Source: Phoronis australis | Taxonomy: Eukaryota > Phoronida > Phoronidae | DNA: 64,000 nt | NCBI GenBank assembly: GCA_002633005.1 | Contig: NMRA01000028.1 | Coordinates: forward strand, 1,052,648-1,116,647 | Direction: 5' to 3' | In this document: piece after piece, positions 38,933 through 49,777 of the stretch | How positions within the stretch are numbered: the first letter of the stretch is position 1 | How the letters are laid out: the number at the start of each line of letters is the position of its first letter | Notes under the pieces: model-generated | What the model was told of the DNA's origin: nothing | Seen by the model: only the letters and a program-made list of their open reading frames with translations | The model's database searches: none | Position numbers and translations under genes: made by a program

Positions 38933-40321
38933 GATGGGTCAGAGTAAAATCTCTGCTAAGTCCCAGCATGCGGAACGTAGACTATGTCATCCGTGTGAAT
39001 GCACTGGACAAGGGTTCGCCTAGAGCCTGGTGCACTCAAACGTGCCCCCAGCCCGTAGCTACAGTCCGTCTCACTGTCACTGAGGTCAACGTGGCGGCCC
39101 CTGTGTTCACGGAGTCCAACTATCAAGTGACAATACCAGAGAACAAAGCTGTTGGTAGTGTACTGAAGACAATAACAGCTCGGGACTCAGACTCAGGCCT
39201 CAATGGAAGGGTGTCGTACTTCATTAGTGGTGGTGACTCAGAGGGACAGTTCTCTATTGGTGAGAGTGATGGTAACATTAAAATAGTGAAGTCACTCGAT
39301 TACGATACGAAACGCGAGTACAATTTGAACATTGAGGCACGAGACGGGGGGTTGTTGTATAAGTCTGATGTTACTACGTTCAAAGTTATTCTCACGGACG
39401 TGAATGACAACGTCCCCTCCTTCAGTCAGGCCTCCTATGATACCACACTTGCCGAGAACTCGCCAAGTGGCACATTTGTGTTCCAAGTTCAGGCCACTGA
39501 CCCAGACTCTGGAAGTTTTGCCATTATTCAGTACAGCATCGTTGGAGACGCTGTCTCCAAGAATATCTTCACTATTGACCGGCAAACCGGAGAAATTCGC
39601 TCACGAGTCGCCCTTGACTATGAAGCTAGGAAGGAGTACACGATCTCGGTCATTGCCACGAACCCAGGCGATACAAGAGAGAACATGGCATCAGTCCATG
39701 TGCACCTGACGGGGGTCAATGAATTCTACCCCAAGTTTGTGGACAAGCACTATGTGTTTGAAATCAGTGAGTCGGTGACCCTAGGGTCATCAGTGGGTCA
39801 AGTGCTGGCCACGGATGCTGACCATGGTGTTGATGGTGATGTCCTGTACTTCCTGGTTGGCGACAGCAACAACAAGGGATTTGCTGTTGGTAAGATCAAC
39901 GGCTCAATACTCGTCACACGTAAACTGGACAGAGAGTCTGTGTCCAACATCACGCTCCAAATCTTGGCTAAGAATGAAGGACCTCTTGTTGGCAATGATT
40001 CTGATGTCTGCACAGTCACAATCACTCTGGAAGATGCCAACGACCCGCCCATCTTCACTCAACAAGTCTACAATGAGTATGTCAATGAAAACGTTCAAGT
40101 TGGTGCGACAGTTACCAATAAAGTCTCTGCTAACGATGCAGATCTCAGTCCTGCTAATCGTATGTTTAAATATGGCTTTGGCTCTGGTAATGTTGACAAT
40201 GCCTTCTCTATCGACCCTGACTCGGGCCTGGTAACTGTCACAGCTCAACTTGACCGTGAGACTCTACCTGAATACAAGATTATTGTCACGGCCACTGACT
40301 TTGGATCGCCGCCACTAACAG
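38933..40321 (+). CDS. FAT4: FAT4-like exon 11: cadherin repeats
   Basis: Acceptor ATTCCAG, phase 1 in and out (GTACAG at 40322). GWVRVKSLLSPSMRNVDYV continues the repeat from exon 10. Closing motifs: EVNVAAPVF (calcium motif reduced), DVNDNVPSF, GVNEFYPKF (reduced), DANDPPIF; the last repeat ends beyond the exon. The first repeat contains an extra pair of cysteines (WCTQTCPQP). An alternative acceptor at 38901-38902 would add ten residues in frame. Confidence 0.92.
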
Positions 40322-40952
40322 GTACAGTTTTTTATTAATGTTTTCATCGAAGTGCTTTTTATACTGGTCACATCAAAAACATCTCTTCCAATTTTGTATT
40401 TCATATTTAGGTCAAAATGCTCTCAGTTCATTTCCTTTTAATATTCTTAATGCGTTGAGGTCTTTAAGGTCAAAATAGCATAGTTTGTTTTAGTCTGTAC
40501 TCCGATGGTTTTTGCGACCTGCACTCATCAACTAAGAAAAAAGAAAAGGAAATGCCCACTCACATCAATTTTACCCATGGTGGTTTTTGAAAAGATCCTC
40601 ACATACAAATTATCAAGGTTTGAAACACTGTTTTGCTAAGTGATGATTAAAAAAAAGAACAAATCCAGCATCCTGTCTCTTGCCTCATGTCAATTTGTTT
40701 TTGGAAAAAATGAGTTATTAAAAACTACACCACTGGCTCAATATTCTAAACCAAAACAACTATAAGATGGTATTCATTTTTGGAGTTGTTTTTATCATAA
40801 TATGAATGCCAGATGTCAAATTAATCAGGACTGCTCGCTTCCAAGTTCTTTTGCGCACTTCCTGTTTTTAATAACAACTTGAACCTAGTGTATGCCTTTG
40901 AATATTGTTTTTGATTTTCTCATTTGCTTATAAACAAACTTCATTCTTGTAG
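40322..40952 (+). other. Intron 11
   Basis: 631 bp, AT-rich; nothing recognisable. Confidence 0.75.
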
Positions 40953-42697
40953 GTTCCGCTACACTTAGTGTGAAAATAGAAGACTCCAACGACAATGGTC
41001 CATACTTTGAGCCGTCAGTGCCATCTGGAGACATTCAAGAGAACCAGGGACCTTTTACTAGTGTCATGAACCTGCGTCCTTACACAAAAGATCCTGACGA
41101 ACCTCTTGGACCTGATCCATATAAATATCAACTGCTTTCGTATCAGTCTCTTTTTGACCTGAATGAGAAATCTGGACTGCTCCGGACCAAAGTACAGCTG
41201 GATCGTGAACAGATGGCCACCTACCTGGTGCAGGTTGGTGTGGCCGATGGCGGCATCCCTGAACAAACGTCTACCTTGAGTGTGCAAGTTGTTGTGTTGG
41301 ATTTGAATGACAACCCCCCAACTTCTCGCTCTGTGACTCTGGTGGTGAACACCTATGGCAGCATATTTCCTGGCGGAAAAATCGGTGATGTGAAGCCACT
41401 GGATGCTGATACCACGGGTGTCTACAGTTGCACTATCTCTGAAGGGGCGGCAGGCCTATTCGCGATGTCTCCACAGTGTGTTCTGAGAGCTCAACCCAGG
41501 GACGACATAGATAATACGTACACACTGAAGATTAGAGGCAATGACGGTGAACACACAAACAATGTTATCTCCACAGCAAATATCCTTTTCCAAAGTTTTG
41601 ACAATGATACACTGAAAAACAGCGCTAGCATTCGCCTAAGAAACATCACTGGCCGGCAGTTCATGGAAAAGAGTTACACCAAATTCCTACAGAAAGTAAA
41701 GAGTCTCAGTGGCAGTGGACAAGTTGTCTTATACAGCATTCAGCCTGATGAAGCCAATCTTGACCTGTTCCTCGCTGTTAAGCAGTCTTCAGGTGCTTAT
41801 TTATCTTCAAGTGAATTGCGGACTCTTCTGTTGAATGGAGTTGCGGGTATTGAGTCCACGGCAGCTGTGAAGGTGGGGTCAGTGGATGATGCCTGCACGG
41901 GCTCTCCGTGTAAAAATGGTGGTGGCTGCTCTTCACATCTGGAAGTTGCCAATGGTTACATACTGGCTGATAGCCCTGTTTCAGCATGGGAGTATGCGTC
42001 TCCCATTATTACAAAATTCTTCAAGTGCAGTTGTCCATCCGGTTTTGTTGGCCCGCGTTGTGAAAACGTGACGGCGGCTTGCATCTCGCGACCTTGCAAG
42101 AATGGTGGTAGTTGTGTGGCAGTGGGAGTTGGTCAGTTCCGCTGTGATTGTCCCACCAACTATCAAGGCAGAACGTGTGAAGATGATGTGGATGAATGCA
42201 GGCAGAAGCCATGTAAAAATGAGGGAACGTGCATCAACACTGTTGGTTCATTCCGGTGTCAGTGTGCTCCGGGCTTCACTGGCGCCACCTGTGACCCGTC
42301 ATCAACACCATGTAGTCCGAATCCGTGTAAGAACAAAGGAATATGTCGTGTGAGTGGACAGAGCTTTCAATGCCAGTGCGAGTTTGGTTTCTATGGTGAC
42401 ACGTGCCAAGAGTCCAGTGCTGGCTTCTCTGAAGATTCCTATTCTGAATATGGATCTCTACAGTCTTTTGAGAACGTCATCACCATGGATATCGCCACGG
42501 CAATGAAGAAGAATGCGCTTCTACTGTACAATGCGGGCACTAATACCAGCGGACATTTCTTAGCTCTAGAGATAGTCAATGGAAATGCTAAGTTCTCATT
42601 TCAACTAGGCAACTCAAATACACGAGTGGAGATTGTTGTCCCTAAGACTGTGGCTGATGGCAAGTGGCACAGAGTTAAAGCTACAAGAAAGGGCAGG
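40953..42697 (+). CDS. FAT4: FAT4-like exon 12: last cadherin repeats, Fat-type juxta-EGF region, EGF1-4, start of LamG1
   Basis: Acceptor TTGTAG, phase 1 in, phase 0 out (GTATGG at 42698). Residues about 2453-3034. DSNDNGPYF closes a repeat and DLNDNPPT the last clear one; then a degenerate cadherin repeat and a region (SIRLRNITGRQFMEKSY ... VVLYSIQPDEANLDLFLAV) like the segment that precedes the EGFs in Fat proteins. EGF1 41888-42068, with a long insertion between cysteines 3 and 5; EGF2 42077-42184; EGF3 42185-42295 starting DVDEC, a calcium-binding type; EGF4 42305-42418. LamG1 begins at about 42430, with ADGKWHRVKATRKGR at the exon end. Confidence 0.94.
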
Positions 42698-43121
42698 GTA
42701 TGGATAACTGTTACATCACATGCTCAAACTTTTTAATAGATACATCCAATATGAAATCTCAGATCACTGAAATTTTAAGAATTAATTTTAGCCACTGGAA
42801 GCCCAAGTGCAAATTTATGAATTCTCAAGTGTCTAAAAGTGCATTAAAAAGGTGTGTTTGAACACGAGTTTTTTCCTAGTTACGACTGATTTGATCAGCA
42901 GACCAGAGCCAAGTTCCATAGAATGCATTTATCTCTCAAAGACATCCAGGGTGATTGTGTGCTTTGTTTGCAAAACATGACAGTATGTTGCGTGATCTTA
43001 CATTTTAGCGAGATTTTCGTGTCTACGTAACAGACGGCAGAACTATTATTGTATCTCTGTCCATACATGGATGGTACCAAAGTCTGAGCACGTTGGTAAT
43101 GCTTCTTATTCTTGTGTGTAG
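42698..43121 (+). other. Intron 12
   Basis: 424 bp, nothing recognisable. Confidence 0.75.
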
Positions 43122-43231
43122 GTTGGAACATTAATGGTCAGTGATTGTCCCAATGGTCCAACATCCTGCAACGTCTGTCCGGTCTCTGACAACACATGTG
43201 TGAAGAGTGCAACCTCTGTTGGCTCGTCCTC
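43122..43231 (+). CDS. FAT4: FAT4-like exon 13: LamG1, cysteine-rich insertion
   Basis: 110 bp; acceptor TGTGTAG, phase 0 in, phase 2 out (GTAAGT at 43232). VGTLMVSDCPNGPTSCNVC then PVSDNTCVKSATSVGSS. It fits the LamG strand order after WHRV and adds four cysteines in a loop. Confidence 0.88.
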
Positions 43232-45094
43232 GTAAGTATGACAGTTTATAATAGCCTTGTTTTTAGTAGGATTACCTGCTTTAAGAGCAGAAATCTGTGG
43301 ACAAAATTATTTATCCATTGCACTCTGTTTTGTGGTAATTATTTTCTTTTGCAATAAAGTGATAATCGTGATAAGATTGATTGCAGTGAAGCAGTTTGTG
43401 ATAATCACTGTGTAATCACACATTCCTACCCTTCGAGTAAACAGTGAACCATTTTTGTAGAACAAAGTCTGCAGTTGGGGGCAAGGAGAGTGGATTAACT
43501 TACGAGATTAATGAAATGTCTGTTTGTTTGTGGATTACCAATGTTGCCGTGTCTCTACATTATGAGATTCTGTTACAAGAAATTAAAACTTAATCTCTCA
43601 TTTGTAAACAGCGGTCAAAGCGATTATTTTGCCCGTCTTGCAAAACTGTTCACTCGTTGTGTTGGTAGAGATTATTTTCATTTATCACTGCATTGCGTTA
43701 AATTGTGATCAGAATTGTATCGGAGTATGTGTCTCAAATGTTGGTAAGACTATGGGGGATAATTGGAATTCATCATGGTATCTTATTGAAAACATGGAGA
43801 TTAAATTATTGCGGAGATTCACACCTTCCGTGGTGATAGCGTTATCTCCCCTGTTTGCACATGCTCTATTTGTTTTTGCTCGATTTAATCTTTCAAGTTG
43901 TAGAACAAGCTAACTCGATAGACCCACCACACTTAGCCAGTTCTCAGCCCATGATTTAAGACCTTCATCTAGCATGTCATTCAGATAAACATTGTATAAT
44001 ATTTGTCAACTGGACTGTTTACTATGCCACCTACAGTATGCAAAATTTGGAACTGAGGTATCTCTGTGTTTGCCAGACACTTGAGGTGTAATCCTAATTG
44101 CTGTAACCTTCATACTCTCATGTCACAGATAACAAGGCGATGGTCTGAGATAGTGAAAGGCAGACTGTTTTTTGTGCAATACAAATAGTTTAAACTAGAT
44201 CTAAATTCTTAGGTTGATAGTCCGCATGAGGTATCTATAAAGAAGTCACCTGAAATGAATTTGCTGCATTGAGACTTTTTTAAAGTGATTTTTGCATCAG
44301 ATTGATAAATATGACTATGTGATTCTTCATAAAATTTTCCTGTGCAACATGTTCAAATGTGAACTTTGACCAACTCCTTATAATTTCCATGTCTGTGATA
44401 CCAACACCAGGCAATGAAGTGATATGTTGGCTATGTTTAAACAAGTGGCGCTACATGTCTGGTAGGCCAGTAGATCTCAGACAGAGTCTCCCACGTGGTG
44501 CGGTCCCTCATAGAAACGAACTCTAGTTCATATGTTATCTCTAGTGCATCCAATTCGCCACAGGAATGGTGACAGTATTACCCCAGCATCGACTCCCTTC
44601 CAAAACCATTTTAATACCTATACATGGGCTATGCGAGAATTTTAATTAATAACTGGTTGTGATCATGGTTTCCTGCTGGGGTGTAGTTTGTCTTAGCTAG
44701 CCACTGGATGGTTAGATATGAAATGGGTTGATAACACTTTCTGGACTTTAGAGCACGTAGCATTCGACATGCAAGAAGGGTGTGAATTACTAGTTATCTC
44801 CCTTGAAAGTCTTTGTATGTTTTAAGTGAGTCTTTTACACAAAAAAGGTGGCTCGTCAGGCAGTTGTGATGACTTTTTTATAATTTCATCTGATCGTTTT
44901 CAAATTTGCCTTATTGTCACACATTGTGAACAAAAAGTACCTCCCAATGTTGAAAGGTGGCAGCTTAGGTCAATAATGAGTTTCATGTAATTATTCAACT
45001 TTGCCTTAATTTGTGTATCTGTCTGTTTTGCTGTGGTGTTGCTTGTATTTTCTTAATCTTAATGTCCTGATTTTAACTTGCTGTTTTCTTGCAG
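43232..45094 (+). other. Intron 13
   Basis: 1863 bp, AT-rich; no exon-like segment or clear repeat seen. Confidence 0.75.
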
Positions 45095-45402
45095 TACTCT
45101 TGATGTTTCTGGTCACAATCTTCACCTGGGTGGCGTACAGAACATCAACACCCTTCTCCAGCGTGCCGGAAAGATGTCCTCGTTTGACTTTGTCGGTTGC
45201 ATGGCTAATGTGGAGGTTGACAACAGCAACTTGTTCAACGTGACTCCTCTAAAGACTTCTGGTGTGTCCGACACCTGCCCTCGTCTCCACACAGACAGCT
45301 GCACCACTGACACCTGCAGTAATGGTGGGCAGTGCATTGATGAATGGTCATCGCAGAGGTGTCAGTGTCCCAAAAATTTCCTGTCGGAAGGGTGCAAAAC
45401 AG
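45095..45402 (+). CDS. FAT4: FAT4-like exon 14: end of LamG1 and EGF5
   Basis: Acceptor TTGCAG, phase 2 in, phase 1 out (GTACTT at 45403). TLDVSGHNLHLGGVQNI and FDFVGCMANVEVDN are the conserved C-terminal strands of LamG. EGF5 follows: CTTDTCSNGGQCIDEWSS ... CQCPKNF ... GC. Confidence 0.92.
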
Positions 45403-46180
45403 GTACTTAAATTTATTGAAGGTCATGCATGGCTTGTGGTAGTGCTATGCTTGACATAGTGTTGTGAAGAATATCATGTTGAAGTTTACTGCTTAAAAAC
45501 TATGGAGGACTCATAGCTGCAGATTGATTACCATCATCTGAGGACAAGACGACCTTGAAAGGAATGACTTTTCAGTTTCTGTTGGGCTTCAATGGATACT
45601 TTTTTAACATGTTTTGCATTTTAAATATTTTTATGAGTTTAGATTTATCTGTGCTGAGGTTTGCTTTCCATGGTAAATCTCAATAAATTCAGTGGAAATT
45701 CACTTCTTTTCACACTCTATTCGCACAACATTCACACCCATCCATGACCTCACGTACAATGAGGCAAGAGACGATATTGGTGCAATGCTCATAATCTGCC
45801 AGTGTACACGGGATTTGAACTTTAACCTCACAAGTGAGAATTTGCTGTCCAAATCACTGCACCACATTAGGGTGTTCTCCAGTTCAATGACTTAATTAGA
45901 CATTGAGTGGTTTTGAATGCGTGATAACATTTTGCTCCTGTGTTGAGAGCAATTAACAAAAGAGAGCTGACCCTCAAACCATAAATACCTGAATGGAGTT
46001 AATCATTGGTATAATATACTAGCTACCACAGTCAAACTCCCAACTTGCTTGTTTGCCATATTGTCAAAAAACTTGGGAGTCAACAGGTGAACGCCGTAAT
46101 GGACTGTCCTCCCATGTCAATGAGTATGCATCCACCCAAGTTTCTTAAGCAAATATCTCGATTGACAACATGTTTTACAG
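45403..46180 (+). other. Intron 14 with SINE-like insertion
   Basis: 778 bp; contains a tRNA-derived SINE-like element on the minus strand (about 45700-45868). Otherwise nothing seen. Confidence 0.7.
45700..45868 (-). mobile_element. tRNA-derived SINE-like element
   Basis: On the minus strand TGGTGCAGTGATTTGG (45849-45864) resembles a pol III A box and GTTCAAATCCC (45810-45820) fits the B-box consensus GWTCRANNC, at tRNA-like spacing. No cloverleaf gene is formed, so this is a tRNA-related SINE head with a body reaching to about 45700. The body end and tail are not resolved. Confidence 0.55.
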
Positions 46181-46395
46181 CGTCCCAGCCTTTCTCGTTT
46201 GGCTCCAATGCTCGAGTAGACTACCTACCCAGAAAGTCTTACGTTCGAGAACAGGTACTAGCACAGGCAAGCAACCGGCGACGACGTGCGGCAACACCTG
46301 GAGACAATACTGTGAGCCTCCAGTTCCGCACACTCAAAGAGAATGGCTTGTTATTCATGTCGGAAGGACCAGCAGCAGATTACACTGTGCTACAG
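46181..46395 (+). CDS. FAT4: FAT4-like exon 15: LamG2 start with RRRR site
   Basis: Acceptor TTTACAG, phase 1 in, phase 0 out (GTATGT at 46396). SFGSNARVDYLP is the first LamG strand; TVSLQFRTLKENGLLFMSEG is the conserved LamG core. Between them lies a basic insertion, SNRRRRAATPGD (RRRR at 46276-46287), fitting the furin consensus RxRR. Confidence 0.92.
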
Positions 46396-46788
46396 GTATG
46401 TATTCAGTTACAGTTGAACTAGTTTTAAAAAAATGAATTTCATTGAATATTATCTAGTTATGTTAATGAAATGAGCTTATTTTTTCTCCTATAGCTTTTT
46501 GTGGTATCTGACATACATCTTTTACATTTGGCTGAGCTAACTTAACTGTTGCCTGGTTTGAAGGGATCCGCTCCAGTCATTTCTCATTAACTTACCTGTA
46601 TCATTACTAATAAGATAGCAGAACACAGAGGTAAACCTCCACTAAGTAATGACTTAGGACATGTTGCTAACCCGTCCAAGTATATGATCTATTGACTGTC
46701 AGTGGTACAATTTGCTGTTCCTTAATTGGTATTTATGTTTAATTGTAAACTCACTGAAGAGTTTTTTGTAATAAAATGTTTTTTTTAG
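46396..46788 (+). other. Intron 15
   Basis: 393 bp, nothing recognisable. Confidence 0.75.
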
Positions 46789-46903
46789 GTTATTGACCAT
46801 AAAGTGCGCTACTTATCCAGAAAGAATGGTATTGTAACGAGCATTTCATCCAACGTGAATGTCAGTGACAGTGCTAAACACTCACTGCAACTTACCATTA
46901 AAG
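46789..46903 (+). CDS. FAT4: FAT4-like exon 16: LamG2 middle
   Basis: 115 bp with a strong poly-T acceptor (TTTTTTAG), phase 0 in, phase 1 out (GTGAGT at 46904). Encodes VIDHKVRYLSRKNGIVTSIS and SAKHSLQLTIK, strands of LamG2. No ORF of 60 codons is visible here; placed by splice sites and phase. Confidence 0.85.
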
Positions 46904-47267
46904 GTGAGTAACCACACATTGTTAATTACTTCAGCCAAGCTGAAATCACAAACTTCAAACTGCAATATTAGCAGTGGTGAATCTTGCTATTGAAACAATC
47001 CTTGAACATCCTTTGACCCGAGTTTCATTATGATTGTGTAATTTGTAATGCTACCTCCTCATTCTGAAGTGAAGGGTTCTACCCCAATGGTTTTCGTGCT
47101 GATAGAGATACGTATTACACTCATTTTCACGTAATGTGAGAAGTTTGACTTGTGCATATGGACTTGTAATGGTTGGAAAAAAGAATATTTGTTGCTTGTG
47201 TATACCAGTGTTAATTATTTATGATGGTACCCATGCGAGGGAGTTTACATGGTAGTTGTATTTTCAG
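46904..47267 (+). other. Intron 16
   Basis: 364 bp, nothing recognisable. Confidence 0.75.
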
Positions 47268-47408
47268 GCACCATGGTGACCCTAACTGTGGACAGCATCT
47301 CACAATCAGCTAATGGGGATCTTCATGACTTCTTGGGACTTGATATTGCTGGTCTGTCACTGGGTAATACCAAGACATCTGTAACAGTGTCAGGATCTGC
47401 TGTTGTTG
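47268..47408 (+). CDS. FAT4: FAT4-like exon 17: LamG2
   Basis: Acceptor TTTTCAG, phase 1 in and out (GTAAGT at 47409). TMVTLTVDSISQSANGDL and LDIAGLSLGNTKTS are LamG strands. Confidence 0.9.
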
Positions 47409-48014
47409 GTAAGTGTCATCATCCACAGTGGAGTAGTTGTTCATTATAACAACTACGGTAAAATGTCGCCAAATTATGACATTTTCATAAAATGTATTGA
47501 CCATCAAATTAATACGGTATGTGAGGTTCAAGCTCTGTACTATAGCTGCCATTAAAAAATATTTTGAAAAATTGTGGGCATTTGCAACAATACTCAAAAA
47601 AGTGTAATTTTGGCAATTATTTATGTCTGAAATTGATGAGATTTTACTGCACTGTAATGCTGTGAAGGGGTTTGATAGGGTTCAGAACTAGTTCTTGTCT
47701 AATAAACTGTTACTTGTAGCATAGCCGTGTTAGGTTAGGTTTATTTTTAACTGAATTATTTAAGTACAAAGTTTGCTTTCTGAATAACATGTTAAAATTG
47801 TTAGTTTCAGAATCTCAGTGATCAGGAATGACCTAAGATGTCACAAGGGAGAACTTAGACACAAACTTCTTCTGAAGATTGCCATTGTTTCACATTGAGC
47901 ATGACTGATAATAAATGTGATATAACTATTACTATTACTGTTTGTAGAGCTAACTATGATTAATTGTTGAGCGATATTTGTTGCCTATGAGTTATTCACA
48001 TCATCTTTTTCCAG
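47409..48014 (+). other. Intron 17 with family A element
   Basis: 606 bp; contains the MITE-like element at 47456-47650. Confidence 0.75.
47456..47650. mobile_element. MITE-like inverted-repeat element, family A copy 3
   Basis: Left end CGGTAAAATGTCGCCAAATT then ATGACAT; right end ATGTCTGAAATTGATGAGAT then TTTACTG. The interior shares ATAGCTGCCA and AAAATTGTGGGCAT with the copy at 24220-24452. About 195 bp. Confidence 0.75.
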
Positions 48015-49777
48015 GATTCATTGGATGTATAAGTGACTTCACCCTCAACGGGGAGGAGATGCCCTACAGTGGAGCCACAGATCGATTTGTGATAGTGCCA
48101 TCTAGTGGTGACAGTGGTAATGCTCCCTCGTGCACCGAGACCTTGTGCTTGAGTATCGGTTGCGATTCAGACAATTGCAAAGTTTCTGCTGGAAAAGTGC
48201 AGTGTGTAAGCGCTGATCAAGCTGGCTTGAGCATTGGTGTAATTATTGTCATAGCCTTCTTTTCTGTAGTTGTTGTTGGCGCGGTTATATTCTTTATCGT
48301 GTTCCGCCTGCGCAAAACCCGCGCCAAGGCCAAACAGGGTCCTGAAGGTGCGACACGGCCCAAACATACAAATGGTGTACAGTTCAATCTAAACAAGTCA
48401 CAGACAGAGAGCACAAGAACACTGCACGACTGTGGTTTCACAGACCACGACATGGCTGGGGTTGATATGCCCGATGATGCCATTCTGGCCAGTCACCTGG
48501 CAGGTGAGATGAGTGCCAGGAAGTATAACGAACGTGAAGTTAGAGTGCCGCACCCCAGGCCGGACATCATTGAGCCTGGTGGGAGACAGTTGTCAAGGGC
48601 AACGCCCGTCAACATAGGTGATGGTACAGTCATCATTGATGATGATTTGGATGGAGGTGGGCCAGAGCAGGCTTTTGAGCATTATGACTTAGACAATGCT
48701 AGCAGTATAGCACCGTCGGATATTGACGTTATACAACATTACAGGGCGTATAGGGACAGGAAGGCAGTTAGTAAGCCACAGAGGACTCATAAACATGCCC
48801 ACGTACACAGTCCAGTCAATGGCCCTGGAAGGCCGGCCACATTACAGGGCAGGGATAACCCTCTTGTAAGGCAGAGTCCCAGCGTGGTCAACAATCCTGT
48901 GATACGACAGAGCCCTCTACCAGTCGCGTCGTCACGACAGACACCTCTTGGTGTACGTCAGAGTCCACTGACTGTCAACAACCTGTCACGTCAATCACCG
49001 CATAGTGCAATAACACGCCAGAGTCCGTACATGCATGCTAACATGCGCAACACACCGCTGAGTATGCAACAGCATGTCCGCTCACCCAGCAATCTTAGTG
49101 ACAGTGATAACTCTGTGGTTGGCATACCCGACCCACGGCTACACAACCTCAGCCCTCACTCACACCTTCCGGGTAGTCGCCCAGCTAGTCGTCCATTACA
49201 GCCTGGTGAGCCTATGGGATTGACTCTTAATGATGTCAGACTCAACTCACGTCAGCGTGCTAGTCCAGTCAGCACATTGGATGCGGTGTCTTCCAGCAGT
49301 GACGGGGAACCAATGGCGCCCGCCATACCCCGTCCAAATGCGAACACTCTCCTGGAAGCTCCCGAGTCGAGCTCTGACGAGAGCAGTAGCAACGACTCGT
49401 TCACGTGTTCAGAGTTTGAGTATGAGAATGAGAAGGTACGCAATGACTTTGACCCCAATAGTATGATATTCACAAAGGTACCTGAAGAGGAGGCTGAAGA
49501 CGATGAAAGTCTACCTCCGATTCAAGATACGCAAAAAATGTTTACGTGGGACAATATCAATGCATTCAGCAGTACAGTCATACCGACATCAGATGACGGG
49601 AGTTCGGTGTCAAAGCGCAGTCGTAACGGAACATTTAATTGGGATTATCTGCTCAACTGGGGTCCAAGCTTCGAGAAGCTTGTTGGTGTATTTGGTGATA
49701 TTGCTCAGTTGCCGGACAATCAGGGTGCACTGGAGACAGTGCCCCCTGTTGTCACTGATCGTGAGGAATACGTGTAA
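48015..49777 (+). CDS. FAT4: FAT4-like exon 18: LamG2 end, transmembrane helix, cytoplasmic tail
   Basis: Acceptor TTTTCCAG, phase 1 in; stop TAA at 49775-49777. FIGCISDFTLNGEEMPYSG ends LamG2; a short cysteine-containing stalk follows. TM helix at 48233-48304 (IGVIIVIAFFSVVVVGAVIF...), then basic stop-transfer RLRKTRAKAK. The tail is about 490 residues: an acidic block, the motif HYDLDNASSIAPSDIDV (about 48690-48735), a tandem series of RQSP motifs (48866-49090), a serine/acidic stretch (about 49365-49510), NWDYLLNWGPSFEKLVGVF (about 49640-49695) and the C-terminal EEYV, a likely PDZ ligand. The SIAPSDID and LLNWGP blocks are, to my knowledge, conserved in Fat/FAT4-type tails and recall catenin-binding tails. 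Confidence 0.93.

Noticed and set aside
39404-40248. ORFs of 100-139 codons overlapping exon 11 in other frames
   Set aside because: Shadow frames of a long real exon with strong codon bias.
45790-45868. tRNA gene on the minus strand
   Set aside because: A and B boxes are present, but I cannot form a cloverleaf with acceptor-stem pairing; fits a SINE head better.
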